64,000 nucleotides of DNA, taken from positions 3,286,001 to 3,350,000 of the forward strand of contig NC_064680.1 in the NCBI RefSeq assembly GCF_023278565.1. Direction: 5' to 3'. Source of the stretch: Colletotrichum lupini (taxonomy: Eukaryota; Ascomycota; Sordariomycetes; Glomerellales; Glomerellaceae). This document shows, piece after piece, positions 1-12,609 of this stretch. Position numbers and translations under genes: made by a program. Position 1 is the stretch's first letter. Each line of letters starts with the position of its first letter. Below the pieces are notes generated by a model. It was not told the DNA's origin. It ran no database searches and saw only the letters and a list, made by a program, of their open reading frames with translations.

Positions 1-3000
1 ATCCGAGATCTCGAGGGAAGACCCCTGGGAATATTGAACAACTGGCAGACATAAACAATCAAACTGCCTGCTTGCAGTAGAAGCATGAGCTAGTGTGAGT
101 GTCTCTCAGACCCAGAGATAGCAAAGTCGCGATGTTTGCAACGGCATTGACTGGACACGTCCCCAGCCTCACAGGCTACAGAGCGATCTTTATCACTCTG
201 TATGGATGCTCGTGAACATTACCATTTCGATAGATGCCGAAGTCGATGTCCCGGTTGTGCAGCGCAGCGCAGATATCACCGTAATGCCCCTAGTCTCAAG
301 CGATGCCCGTGGTAGCCTTCTCTAGCAAACAAATCCGAGCAGTGTTCCATTGCCCCTTTGGTCTGTGCGATATGGCATCAGAATGTCTCAGCCCCGTGCA
401 CCGGAACATGGCTGGCTCAACGAACGAGTGGTGATTGACTTGCCACGGGTGAAGAAACATAATAAGACCTGACGAGAGGCCGTGTTTGTGTTTCGAGATG
501 ATATGCTTTCTGACAACAAGCAATCGACAACGCGATAGGGGGTTGCGCGGTTTGTTGGCTAGTGCCACAATCCGTGCCCTAGAGTTGAACCAGAACGAAG
601 TCGTCAGCCGCGAATCTTATGCCCTTTCGAGGCCATTCAGCTGCTCAAGCACCCGCAATGCTCGGTGCTTTAGACATGCTCTGAGCCCGCTGATTGCTCC
701 TTGCAGCCGCCGAGGCAAATTCGCCTAGGCGATGACCCCAGCATGGGCTACACAATAGCGCTGTAGACCCGGCTGACACCCTCCTCAAGGACCCGGAATA
801 GGCAGGCCGGTCGGCGCATCCGGTACCCCGTATGTGGGGATGCGACGGGGATGCAGCTTGTCTTCATTGCAGGATTCGGGCCCTTGAGAAATCCATCACG
901 GACCGAGGGGTATGTAAAAATGCAACAACTCCTGCGTGATGCCTACAGGCAGGCAGGATCAAAGGGTAAGAGGGTCGTAGGAATTGGCGATCAGAGTCGG
1001 CAGCCAAATCAATGGTTCATATTCTTCCTGTATGCTGAGCAAGGCCGGAAACCAGCTGCTGAGGGCAGTCTCGGAGGACTCAAACCAGTTCGTAACTCCC
1101 GTGGAGTAGGTAGGGGTAGCCAACCTTCTATGTCGACGGACAGACTATATCTCGTGACTGGGCCGTGGTCCATAGCGAACGATGTGGTATCTGTTCGTGC
1201 CTACCTATCCGTACAGCCTGCTACGGAGCCTGAGACAGCGTATTCGTGTGTGACCAGACCAAGGCATAATTAGACAATCGTTTCTCCTAGAAAGGTGAGA
1301 AGTCCTGACTGTTCTACGGGGGCCCCATGCTGAATAATTTTGGAGATGTCACCGCACATGCCTTTTGGGCTGAGCTAGGTGCCAAGTGACATGTTGGTAG
1401 GAATTGATGATGAATGCACGTGTGTCAAAGTTGGTCTTTAGAGCCTCTGGAAGAGCACTGGCTACGGATGATTGGCTCAGTAGGTGTCAAGATTGATGAC
1501 GGCGACTACCAAGTTTTGAGGCGGACGTCCGTTCTTCAAAAAGTAAGGTGGCTGGAGTCTCAAGGCTGAAGGAGATTTGAATCAGGCGCCGTTCGTTTGT
1601 GCGCTCGGCACCCGCACCTGGAGCGGCGCGCGAGCTTGATGCAGATCTCATCTACCGTTTCCGTGGTGAAGCGAGGAGCGATAACGAACCGTCAGAACTG
1701 CATCTTGAAATGCTGCAATTGATGGGTACGAAATAGTAGAGCTGCGCGCTACCGACGCCTCCGCTGGCACGGGGCAACGGTGTCGGCTATCAACGTTTGC
1801 CGGTCGGTCAAGAATCGGGTTGACGCCTCGCGTGGATGCAGGTGTCCCCGAGGAAACTCTCCACTGTGCCCTGGTCCTGGGGATATAGCTCTTGGGAGCT
1901 CAAGGAGCTTCGCAATCGTCCCCGATTGAACCCCATGGTTGGCCGTCCAGCAAGGAAGATCAAGTGGCTCAAGTGTACAATTGTGTCGCATCCCCAAAGG
2001 CAAAGGTGTCTCTCCTTCGAAACAAGTGTTCGACTGACTGTTGCCCTGTCTGGGTCAACAAGCCCAGTGTCATCCGTATCTGTATCCGCATGGCCGCATT
2101 CAAGAACTGCTTTGAAACCTCATTGTAGCTCTCTCAGAGCTTCGGCAGCTGGTCGTTGCTTGCGCAAATTCTATGCAGGCTCGCGTCATTACATGGACTT
2201 CGATGCAACTCGCCTGGCCCTATGTAGCCCGTCGTAGACCCTGGACGGCCCGATGTGAGGCTTTGCTACCGCTTGTGTGAGGAAAGGGAGGAATTTTGCA
2301 ATCTGTTAAATTTGAATAGCCAAGGAAACCGTGTCTGCCGGTGCTTGGTTCGTACTTTCGGAAGTAATCACGAGTTGTAGTTTGCAAGGGCGACTGATCA
2401 TCCATCGCCGATGATATGTCACTGTGGCTGGAATGGCCAGTGACACGCGAGACAATCCGTGCTAGCCTACTCAAGAGTTTCTCTGCTGAAGCCCGAGCGC
2501 AATGTCTAGCCAATGATTCGAGGCATTCTTCGGAGGCTCGACAGGGTTCGTTGGTAAGTCGCAATTTGGGCGGTTGGTGATGGTCCCGTAAATTGAGATG
2601 CTTCACCCGAAGCAAAAGTAATGATTCAGACAAAGAAGCCACGCGAAATAGTTGCGAGATCTGTCTAATCATTTAGGCCCAAAGTCAATCAGAAGATGAC
2701 GAACACTTGAGAGACCCGGCATTTCGGACAGCTCGCATTTCGCTGATGCTAACAATTTTGGTCCAAGCTTCTGGCTCCCTGCCATGGAATCAAGTCATGT
2801 TGAATTCCCGGATTGATTGATGTGGTGCCGAGCTCGACGGAGGGTTCCGCATGTGATATGGATGGGTCGATGAGCGAACTGATGCACCGATGGACACTAG
2901 ATACGGCTTGGAAGACTCTGAAATGGGGATGTGGTGCAGCACTTCGCTGTTAACGAAATCGTTTTGGAATGTCCATCAGACTTGAAACGCCATGGAGTCG

Positions 3001-6000
3001 TAATTGGGATTGTAGACAAGCGTTGCAGCGGCGAATACGACCAAGGCACTTGGATGTGGATGGCAGGTGAATTAAGTTTGCACGGCTCTCCTTACAGGCT
3101 CGCGTGGGCGAACAGTGGTGGTGATTGCTGAGAAGCTTTGGGCATTTCCTCTTCCTGTTCCTGTTCCTGGCGACGATGCATACGCCGCTTGCTCCAAATG
3201 GGTAGCGTGCAATGAGATGGTTCCTACGTTGGGTTGACAACCTGACATTGGGTCGAATGGATGGGATGGCAGGTGGTCAAAGTGCAGCTGTTTCGTTGAA
3301 CCCATTCCTAGTGGTAGCGTGTGACGCTTTGATTGTCGAAAGTGTTCAGCACGATGAGTTCATGGGCCAACCGTCGCTAGCATGGTAGATGCTTGCAAAA
3401 AGATTGAGACAAAGTCCATCTCGGCGGCCACGGTTACCTAGCCCAAACGAGTTCGCAATTGCGTGTTTCTGTATCCGTATGTCCTTGCTGCTTCCTCGTA
3501 TCGATTGTCGTTCATTACGGAATAGTAGAAATCTGATTCCAAGTCTGACCACTTGGAAGTGCGGATTGTACAGCTAGACTTTTATTGAGTCTCCGTTAAT
3601 GACAGGCCTGTCGATTGGTTGCTGAGAGGCCAGACGAAGGAGTAATGGTAGAGCGTTGGCAGTACGGAGTAATAGCTGCCGTAGTAAGGATCCAAGCTTG
3701 CTGAGGCCCAAGCTGGAATACTACAAGTGTCTTTTCGCCGATGGTCGTTGCTTTTTCTCCTATCTTGTTGAGCCTAGCATGGCCCGGATAGACATGTCCG
3801 GCAGAGACGGGTTGTGTGGGATATTGTGAGAGACGGTACGGCAGCAAGGGGAAGCTCGATGGGCAAAAATCTCTTCGTGACGGTGCCATCCGATTTGCTC
3901 TGATGGGGTCGCGAAGGGTCAACTGGATTAACGAAATGGAAGCTGTTCTTGGCCTGAGACGCAACTATCAATGTCAGAGCTCCAGCGAGAGGAGGCGCTA
4001 CCGGGACAGGGTCCGCAGCAGAGCATAGGGGGAGAGGAGACGTCGGGTGTTCGGTGTTGCGTGTCATGGGATGAACCACAAGCTGTCAGTGACACCGTGC
4101 TGATCCTGCTCGGAGTAGACGTCCGTGGGCAGATGATGGTCAGTTGAGAATGGTTCAGAGTAGGGAAGTTGCTTGCCACGACGAGAGTTTCCGTAGCAAT
4201 TGAAATTCTCACATTGGCGAGAACGTTCTTGACAACTGAATTCAATGGGATAGATGGACCGTATGGTTGCTTGGTATCCGTACTTTGTGGAGAACATTAC
4301 TGTGCAGGTGCAGAGCTGTCTTATTTGCACAAGACACAGCTCCCTATGCAATGGATAAGGTTTGCATTACTAAGACACGACATCCAGGGATCGAAGGACA
4401 CAACGTGCACAAGATCTGGCGCTAGTCCGAAAGTAAACAGATGGCTCGGCCGATTGGACGGAACCGGGGACGGGAATCGGAACTTGTACCTTCCCTAGCG
4501 CGCCTGAGGCCTTAACGTTCAGCCTCGCGTCTTTTGTGCAGTTGTGGACCTGCACCGGGGCACTTCCTCCACGGCTTACCTAATGGCAGCTCGAAGCCTC
4601 AAAGTGTGGCTGACGGGATGGCGGAAAATCAACGACATGGCTTCGTCTCTGTTTGACAGCTGCGTTCACTTGTCAGTCTTGATTCCATGCAAGTGCATTC
4701 CTGTCCATACACAATTCTTTCAATCCTTCCATAAACCTTCTAGCCGACTCCACGAGCAATGCAACCCCTGCATCCAGACCTGTCAATTTCTCTCTTTTCG
4801 TCCGCCTCGCCATGTCCGAGACCCATCACCACCGCTCTCGTTTGTGGGCAAAAGGTCGAAACTCCAGACACTATCGAATGCAGCAACCTTGTCAATTCGA
4901 CGACGCCCTGAGGCAAACCCATCATTTCGTTATACTACGTACTACGGATACCCAGTACCTGCCTGTCCACAAGGGCATAGTCTAAGGCACTTAGTCAAGA
5001 CACCGGCTCCATCACGAATAAACCATGTGAGAATTCAACGTCAACAATCCCTTTGCTCCAAGTGGAATTAGGAGCCAGGGCCCGATACGGATCGCCCAAC
5101 AAACCTCCTTGACAACTAAAGCCTTCCTCCGAGCAGCCGATACATATCCGTGACCGCCCAACGCCGAAATGCTAGCGAAAAGAAAACTGCAATTTCGGGC
5201 TGCGAGGCCGTCGCGCCACACGGCATTGAGCCGGCAAGCCACATTGCTGTGGTCTCAGCCCACTTTGGCCGGCAGCTTGAACGAGAGTTGCAGCCTGCCG
5301 CCAAACCTATCATTTACGATTTTAGGCGAAATACCTTGAAGCATCAGTGCACTTCAAGCCGCCAGCTAAGACCTGAATCCACCGAGAATCCTGTATTCTG
5401 CGAAACGTGCCACGGTTTTGTCATTCAGCCAGCGAGCCGTACTAGAAGTGGACGTTTTAACACGGTATCGGGAAGTACCGTACCAAAACCAGAGGCCCTC
5501 ATGACGTGACGTCTACGGATACACGGTTCTCTCCGCCATTCTGGGCCAGTCGTAGCGGTGTTCGAGGCAACCTCACGCATACCATTGCAGGAAATATTGG
5601 CTTACCAGACCCCACGGACTGACCGCTACGTTCCAGCCTATTAAGACTTTTGCCTTTTCGCCGCCCAAGTGGACAAGTTTGCGGCAAAACCAGGGTCCAG
5701 GTGGTTGGGGAGGACCACCGAGTTACCGACAAGCCTCGGGCCTTCCAACACTTCCAAGAGTCACAACGGCGGTCAAACCGCCGCATATGCATGAGGCAAA
5801 GAAAATTTCGTTCCCGATCTCTGAGAAACTGTGCGGAGTGCTTGCATGTCGTTGCTGTCGAGACGGTGGAATGATGGGGTCAACACTGAGGAGAAAACTG
5901 CAGAAATTTTCTTCTGATATGGAAACTCGAGTGTACACTTGAGCCGCAGCTGCCGCAGGCCGTCAGCCATTGACAAATCATATTGAAGCAGATGGCGAGC

Positions 6001-8800
6001 AAAGAAGCTAAAAAAGTGTCACGATGCGGGACTCGGTACGCGATCGCGGGGCGGACCAGGGTCGTGACGGCGGCACGGGTTGTCCCCAGTCTTTTTTGGC
6101 GTCGTGCAGCAGCGCACCGGTTCCTTTCTGGCACCTCCGAAGCTCCGGGTTACCATGCGGGTGCACGCTCGCGTGAGGTCATTCCACGAGTCATCCCGCC
6201 GGTGTTCATCACAGATGAGATTATTGGTGGCATCCGGTCGTTGCGAGGTTAAAGGCTGGGGATTGCCTGTTGGCGTCGAGATCATCGCCGAAGCTTGCGG
6301 AAGCACCAAGCAGAGCGAAGAGCCCATGAGGGGCTGGAGGGGTGGCTGAAAAAACGGAGTCTCTGAACAGATTCTTTCCATGGTCACCGACGACGTGCAG
6401 CCTACGGCAACGAGCGGTGATGAACATTGAAGCCAAAATGGCTCAGGAACTTCTGCACCAAGAAGGGTTTGAAGGGGTTGTTGCCCAAAATTCGAATGGG
6501 GTCGCGATGATCGCAGCCTGCAAATCGGGGATCGGCGCCGAAGAAGGGATGTGTGGCTTATGAGCAACCGCGTTTGCTACCCCGAGTCGTGATAGTTTCG
6601 TTGGACACTTCGCTCAGACCATGACTTTCTCGACAAGACGACGCATGCTTCACATTGATACATTAATGGAGCTCTTTGGACAGAGCCTCAAAGTCAACAT
6701 CATACTGGAACAACCCGCAAAAGTAAAATCCAGGGTCCAGGCCTTCCCGACGGGCCCATGGTCCTTGGCCCCGGTTTGAGGCTTCAAAAACTTGCAGTTC
6801 GTGATGGATACTGGCAGGCCCCACTGCGGGGACGCATTGTAGAAGAAACGCTCCCGGACAAGCGTTAGCAAACACCTTGGAACTTCGAACTTGATCCACA
6901 CCTGCATGACCGTGGACGTGGAGTCGGGGAACCTTGGAGGCGGGCACACAGGGCGACAAGATTTTGACGCCAGTGAGGACGGTGCATGCAACCACTTGTA
7001 CATGCATCGAAGGCTCGCATGCAAGCAAGGAAGAGGGAGGAGAACAGAAAGCAAAAGCCCCATACGCGAGATATGGTGACGAGGCGAAGTGAGGGGGAAC
7101 ATTGGAGCAAGTTGCGAGATTTCTGCAAGACCAACTGCTGGGGCTGGAAACGCGGTCTATTGCTGCAGTAGCAACGTCGGCGGTTCGAAACTATGTCGGT
7201 GCGAGATCACGGAGACCGACACGGGTGCGGGCACGTTCTGCAAACTGCAGATCAAAGGCTTGGATTCACCAACCAGCCCCAAAATGACGGCCCTGCTGAT
7301 CACAAATGACACACTGGTCAATTGCGTGCCTTGATATCCACGGAGACTACATGTTAACCATGGGGCCAGCTCGCCTGTCAACTCTCCAGGCTGAAGACGT
7401 GCAGAAAACCGATGCTTGATTTACCTGCCCCTCCAGATTGGTAATGGGCGGCACCACAGCGTCACCACGTTGAATTGATTGAGGGGAGGGGTCGGGGGGT
7501 TCCACGGACCCGGTGCTCCGGCAACTTGCGAGGTCTCGTCCGAGGATCGCTGTCGCCCATCGCGTAGGGGTGGTTTGAATGTCGCGTATCGGCGCGTCTG
7601 CATCTGAGGACCCATTAACCTCGAACATGTCTTCACTCCGCGTTCAATCCGGGCCACACCCCGCGGCGTTTTGCACAGAGTATCCTGTAGGGATCAACGA
7701 GAGACGGATCCAACATCACGCAATCCACCACATCATCCTGTCTTGCTTTAGCCGCATGCAACAATCAAATAATCATCAAAGGCCAATAGACTCGAATTAC
7801 CAAAGAGGCCATACAAGGAGCTCCCAGGCTCCCCAATGGCGCGAGGGGGGAAGCTTGGGGAAGTCGAAGTGGTGGAGTGGGAACGGCAGAGCGAAGCGCA
7901 TTATCTCTCGACCAACAAGACGCTATATCCCAGAGTTCGCGATAGACGAGCAGGTGGGATTCTTGCAGAATTCGGTCACGAAAGTTTGATCCAATTGTGG
8001 CGTATCGGGCTATCAGTTGGCCGGGTATGCCTCGGTGTGCGTGGCACCAGTTGCAGTGGACATGCTAGCATGTGGTGGTGGTGAGCTGGTTCGGGGAAAT
8101 AATTGCATGTTTTCCTTGATTTGCGGTTTCCTCGAGGTGGTGTACGGAGCTTGATGCTGGTTCGCGACGTTCCTGAGCTGAAGATGTGGAAGTGTGTGTG
8201 CCTCTCTTTAACAGGGTTGGGAGGTGCTGCGGGTGAGGGGTAAACGAGGACAGAGGCCCCCTTGTCGGACCGGGGTCCTTGTCGCCATCGTCTCTGGGGA
8301 TTTGGAGTCTGCGCGCTTCTACTCGTCCAGCCACCTTACGCGAACTGACAAGGCCACGGTTGGGCCTGGCCGAATCGGGAGGACCTATTGCTACTTGATG
8401 CAACCGAATAGCTCGCTAACTGATGCCACTGCTGCTGCTGTGTTGGCAGAGAGCCCGGTCGAGTTGATAGAAGGCAGGTTTCATGGGTGCAGTGCATGTG
8501 ACGGCTCCATTGGCAGTTGGGCGATGGACCTGGAGGCGACGCAAACCGTATTTGGCGGCCATGGAACAGAACGGTTGCTCGTGTTTGAACGGTTCGAGAA
8601 CGGCCAGATTCTGGGGAACAGGACGACTGGATTGCGGCCGCGGTTTGTGTGGCACGGCCTGGGGGCAAATGATTGGACACATGACTTTCTCTTCCTTTCA
8701 ACTCTGAAAATAGGCTGCCAGAGAAATTGGGGGATCTTCAGGGCGCGGATGGTCTCTCAATCTGGCCAAAGGGGGAGGTCATTGCCGACGGGAAGGTTGC
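1..8800. other. Gene-free stretch, no supported feature
   Basis: No reading frame here has the marks of a fungal gene. The open frames are short, overlap on both strands, mostly lack ATG starts, and cannot be joined by plausible GT..AG introns into a recognisable protein. Base composition is about balanced and there is no strong AT bias, so this is not an obvious RIP-mutated transposon. I saw no long terminal repeats, no terminal inverted repeats and no tRNA or 5S genes. An open frame on the minus strand at 6650-7102 has a hydrophobic start resembling a signal peptide, but I recognise nothing in it. This is probably intergenic DNA or very decayed sequence. Confidence 0.6.
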
Positions 8801-11460
8801 GTAGCCTACCTAGTGTGAATCTGGGGGATGGCGGATCGACATCTAGATTTGGTGACAATGGCGAAAGGGAGGGAGGGGGAGGGGAACGCGGCCGATAGAC
8901 ATCGCGTCGAGGGGTATTTCGAGGACCGCGTAAAGTGGTCATTCGCCAACAGAGACCACGCCATGAGAAGCATCATCAACTTTTTCTTGGATGGGGCTAG
9001 GCTTAGGTGATTCAGACCTAGTTCGGGGAGGCATTGGGCACGGGTGAGAAGCAAGGGCCTTGCACTGACCTTTGTTCGTCTGATGTTACAGGTGGCTGTT
9101 GCTTTTCTTTGACATTTTGGGGGGCCTCTAAAGGGACAAAGCGGGTGTGAATACTGTGAGAGGGAGAGAACCGATCTAGAAGTATTTTCGGCATGGTTTG
9201 AAGCCAAAACGCTTGGAAGCCGATCTTGCTTACGTTCTTGATAGGTCTTTGATTCCGGCGGCCACTTGCATCATTGGAGATCATTTTTTGGTCACTGGGA
9301 GGTGCTTCGTAGATTGAGGAGCGGGCCCTGAGTCGCGGATGACGCTTGGCGCCTTTTCTGTGCGCTCTCCGTCTCCAACGGCGCCGGTAGAGCGGAACCG
9401 CGGCTCAGGGGGTGGTCAGGGGGGGTTTTGCGGTTGGCGTTAGAACTTGGACGAGAGTCGGGAAAGGGAGGATTGAGAGTAGATTTGAGATTTTGGAATC
9501 CTCTTAGATCACGAGACACTGTCAAAGGGGGAATGCCACATGGAAGTGATCTCGGACTTGAAGTCTTTTGCGGTCACGGCTTTGACGATGCTCATATCGG
9601 ACGGATGCGAAAGTGGATACTCTTTTCAGGTGTTGGAACTTCGCGAGACAGGCACGTTCATCAGCCGCCGCCCCCCCTATTAGTAGACACGGAATATAGC
9701 ACGGCCCGGGGCAGATTGCTCGATCATCAGCCGATTCTTTTCGTCTTCGCGGAGGTGAGGAGGGCTCCCACCTGGCCCTTCATGGCCAGTATTAAGGATG
9801 AGAGAGGAATGTGTGTACCTTTGCCAACCAACATCAAATCAGCCGAACCAACCAATGTAGGGGAAAGGAGGCGAGATAGGTATCATGATTCCATGTTTCT
9901 GGAATGCGAGGAAATCACCCCCGTAGAATTTGTATGGCTCTATAGGCGCGTGTCGGGACTGCCGCCGCAACCCGGCATGTCTAGACGCCGGACACGCTTG
10001 CTGCATGAATCGGGGGTGGACGGGCGCCTGCTGGCTTCAGGGGAGCCGAGATGAGGACTCGGTAGGGGAAGGGGGGGAGACCGGGGATGAGACGCGGATC
10101 GGGACTGGGATGGGATGATGGAATATGCATTGGCTGTGCTGAGTCAGTGGAGGGGGCCGGGTTATGTGGTTTGGTGTGTCGGGCGACGCGGGTATGATAT
10201 TCGGATGACGACGATGGTGTTCATTCACCACGTTCTGGCTGTACGAATGCCTGGCTGACTGACCGTCTAGAGCATTTGGGATGCAAGCTAAGCGCGGAAA
10301 TGGCTGCTTGTCCCGGCCGCTCGCTCGCTGCTGCTGGTCTCGAATAGTTGTTTCTGCTCGGTTGAGACATTGGGCGACGAGTGGCAGGGAAACCAAGTGG
10401 CTCCGGTTTTCTCTCTTTTCTTTTACCGACTGCTCTCTATTCCACGAGTGGGAAATCTGATGGCCGATGGAGGACTGAGACCTGGAGCGGTGACGATCCC
10501 GCGTGGGGCGGTAGTTCTGATGGGGTGGTTATCTGAGAAGGATGGAAAAAAAAGCAACTTTATTGTACGTGTGCTCCATGGGCCAACGCTGGCCGCTGGA
10601 ACGGGCTGCGATCGAAGTTTTGCAAAAAAAAGTTTCTTTTCGTCAGTACCATTGGTTTGAGCCTCTGTTCCTTTGAATCGCCTTGGCACTTGGCTCTTCG
10701 TTTTCTGTACTACGAGCCGTGTGGTTGTCTCGCGCGGCATGCCGGAAGTTATAGCTTGTCTTTTTTTTTACGAAAGGGAACTGCATACATCTCACGGTCC
10801 GCTGGGTGGCCGGCTTATAGTGTCTGCATGTTTAGAACCGGTCTCCGCTCTTCTCAACTATCCACGGAGAGAAAGTGCAAAGTAAGAGGGAGGTTTGTTG
10901 AACGCCATCTAGGGACCCGCAACCACCACGTCTTGGACGGGAAAACGGGGAGAATAGCAGCGGGAGAGAGAGAGAGAAGCTATGGCTTTTTAGTTGACGA
11001 CCAAGAGAACTTTGGCAGGTCGAGGCACTGGTCACTGCTTCCTGGTGGTCGCTGCTGCTTGTCCGGTGCCCTTGACCAGTCGAAGAAACGTCCATCTCAG
11101 AGACCGACTCGCGTGGGGAACGGTGGACCGACAGAGACGGTTGCTCAAAGAAAGGAACAGCGACGATCTCGTGGCATTTCAGGGGAAGCGCGGGAGGGGG
11201 GGGGGAAGGGGAAGATCAATGGATTGCTCTAAAAGAGGAACAATGAGAAGAAGAGATTTTGTGGCGTCTTTCTTTCTCGCGGGTTGAAAGGTTTTGAAAC
11301 GGAGACAATCGCTACTCTGCTGCGTTAGGTGACGCCAAAGCTCAAAAGGATTGGCGATTTTTTTGGGGGTTCGTTTGGCGCTGAGCCGCTTGTGCGGATC
11401 TGGTCTGGGAGCCTGTTGACGAACGAAGTGTTCGCTCCTAGCCTCGATTGCTTACGGATG

Positions 11461-11485
11461 GCTGGCTGGCTGGCTGGCTGGCTGG
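11461..11485. repeat. GGCT tetranucleotide microsatellite
   Basis: About six tandem copies of GGCT/GCTG in a row. It is a simple repeat in noncoding DNA. Confidence 0.9.
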
Positions 11486-12531
11486 TGTCGTGCCTGTGTG
11501 GTTCCTGGAGGGTACCTAACCATAGGCTATCCGCGTAGGAAGGGGCTGTTCCTGGCTTCCGAGATGCCACAGTCTTACGACTTTTAGTTGCCAAACCTGT
11601 CGAGACTCTGGCACTGGCCATTGTGTGAGTGGGGGGGACATGTACCGTAGCACGCGTACGGAGGAGTAAGAGCCCAAACCCGCCGAAACGGGAGAAGCGT
11701 TTCCATGTCGGCTGGACCGGCGCGGGGGGGGTTGTTTAATAAGGGGGAACCAAGGCTAAGTTGCGACTACGCCATGCGGCTGTGAAGAAGGGGAATAGGT
11801 TTTGTGCCAAGGCTGAATGGTGTACGGAGTACGGGTGTCTGTCAGTGTGAGAGGGGTTGAGATGGGGTAAAAGAGAACACGATGGTGACGTTGACGGTTG
11901 AGCGCGGGCTGTATGCAGGCAACTGAGTAAGAGGCTGAGTGGTCTTTTTTTTTTTTTTTGTGATATCCGCTGGTCTATATGGAGCCTCTTCGCGAGAAAC
12001 GGGATCGAAACGCCATCGCCCGTCACCATCGGCGACACACGATCTTGACGCGCGGGGAAAGTCTAGGTTGATGAAGAAGAAAACCTGGAATGCTAAGACG
12101 CGATGCACGAGAGCGGGTTCTTTTCCTCGGGTTTGAGATTGTGTTCAGACCATTGAGTTCTGGGAAGGGGACCAGGAGGTTAGGAACTCAATCATTCCCA
12201 ATGGTATCTTCGTCATTGACTTTGCGGAGCCAACCGGGCAATTAAGGAATCATGACATTTTTTTATTTTTTTTGGGTAGTTGTCTGGCCAGAATGGTTTC
12301 AGTAGCGTTATGGCGGGTACTATCTGCGAATTGAGACTTTCCCAGTCATGGAATTGGAGAATCACTCGCTGCAACGGTAACTTTGGAATTATTCCATATG
12401 GGCACATTCGGTTCCCCATTCTCCATTTCCATCCATGACGAATTATTGTTCCATCTCGCTTGCAGTAATAAGTCTGACCGCCTAGGATCGTCAGGTCCCC
12501 TTTTCTGAGGCGAGATTTGCAACCCGCAGAA

Positions 12532-12609
12532 AGTCAGTGAGTTTGTATCATTAAAGGAAGGCACATTAAAAAAAAAAAAAAAAAAAATAAATAAAAAAAA
12601 GAGTCAGTG
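12532..12609 (+). repeat. A-rich tail flanked by 8-bp direct repeats
   Basis: The octamer AGTCAGTG occurs at 12532-12539 and again at 12602-12609. Between them lies about 28 bp of unique sequence ending in an A-rich tract (12568-12600) of the form A20-TAA-ATA-A8. A poly(A) tail bounded by a short direct repeat is the layout left by target-primed reverse transcription. The body is too short to say what was copied, and the match could be chance. Confidence 0.35.

Noticed and set aside
1..6500. Possible RIP-degraded transposon
   Set aside because: No strong AT bias, no TpA enrichment obvious by eye, no terminal repeats and no reverse-transcriptase or transposase motifs.
8224..8898. 224-codon open frame (+)
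   Set aside because: Non-ATG start, overlapping frames on the opposite strand, no recognisable motif, ends in a Gly/Arg run caused by the G-rich composition.
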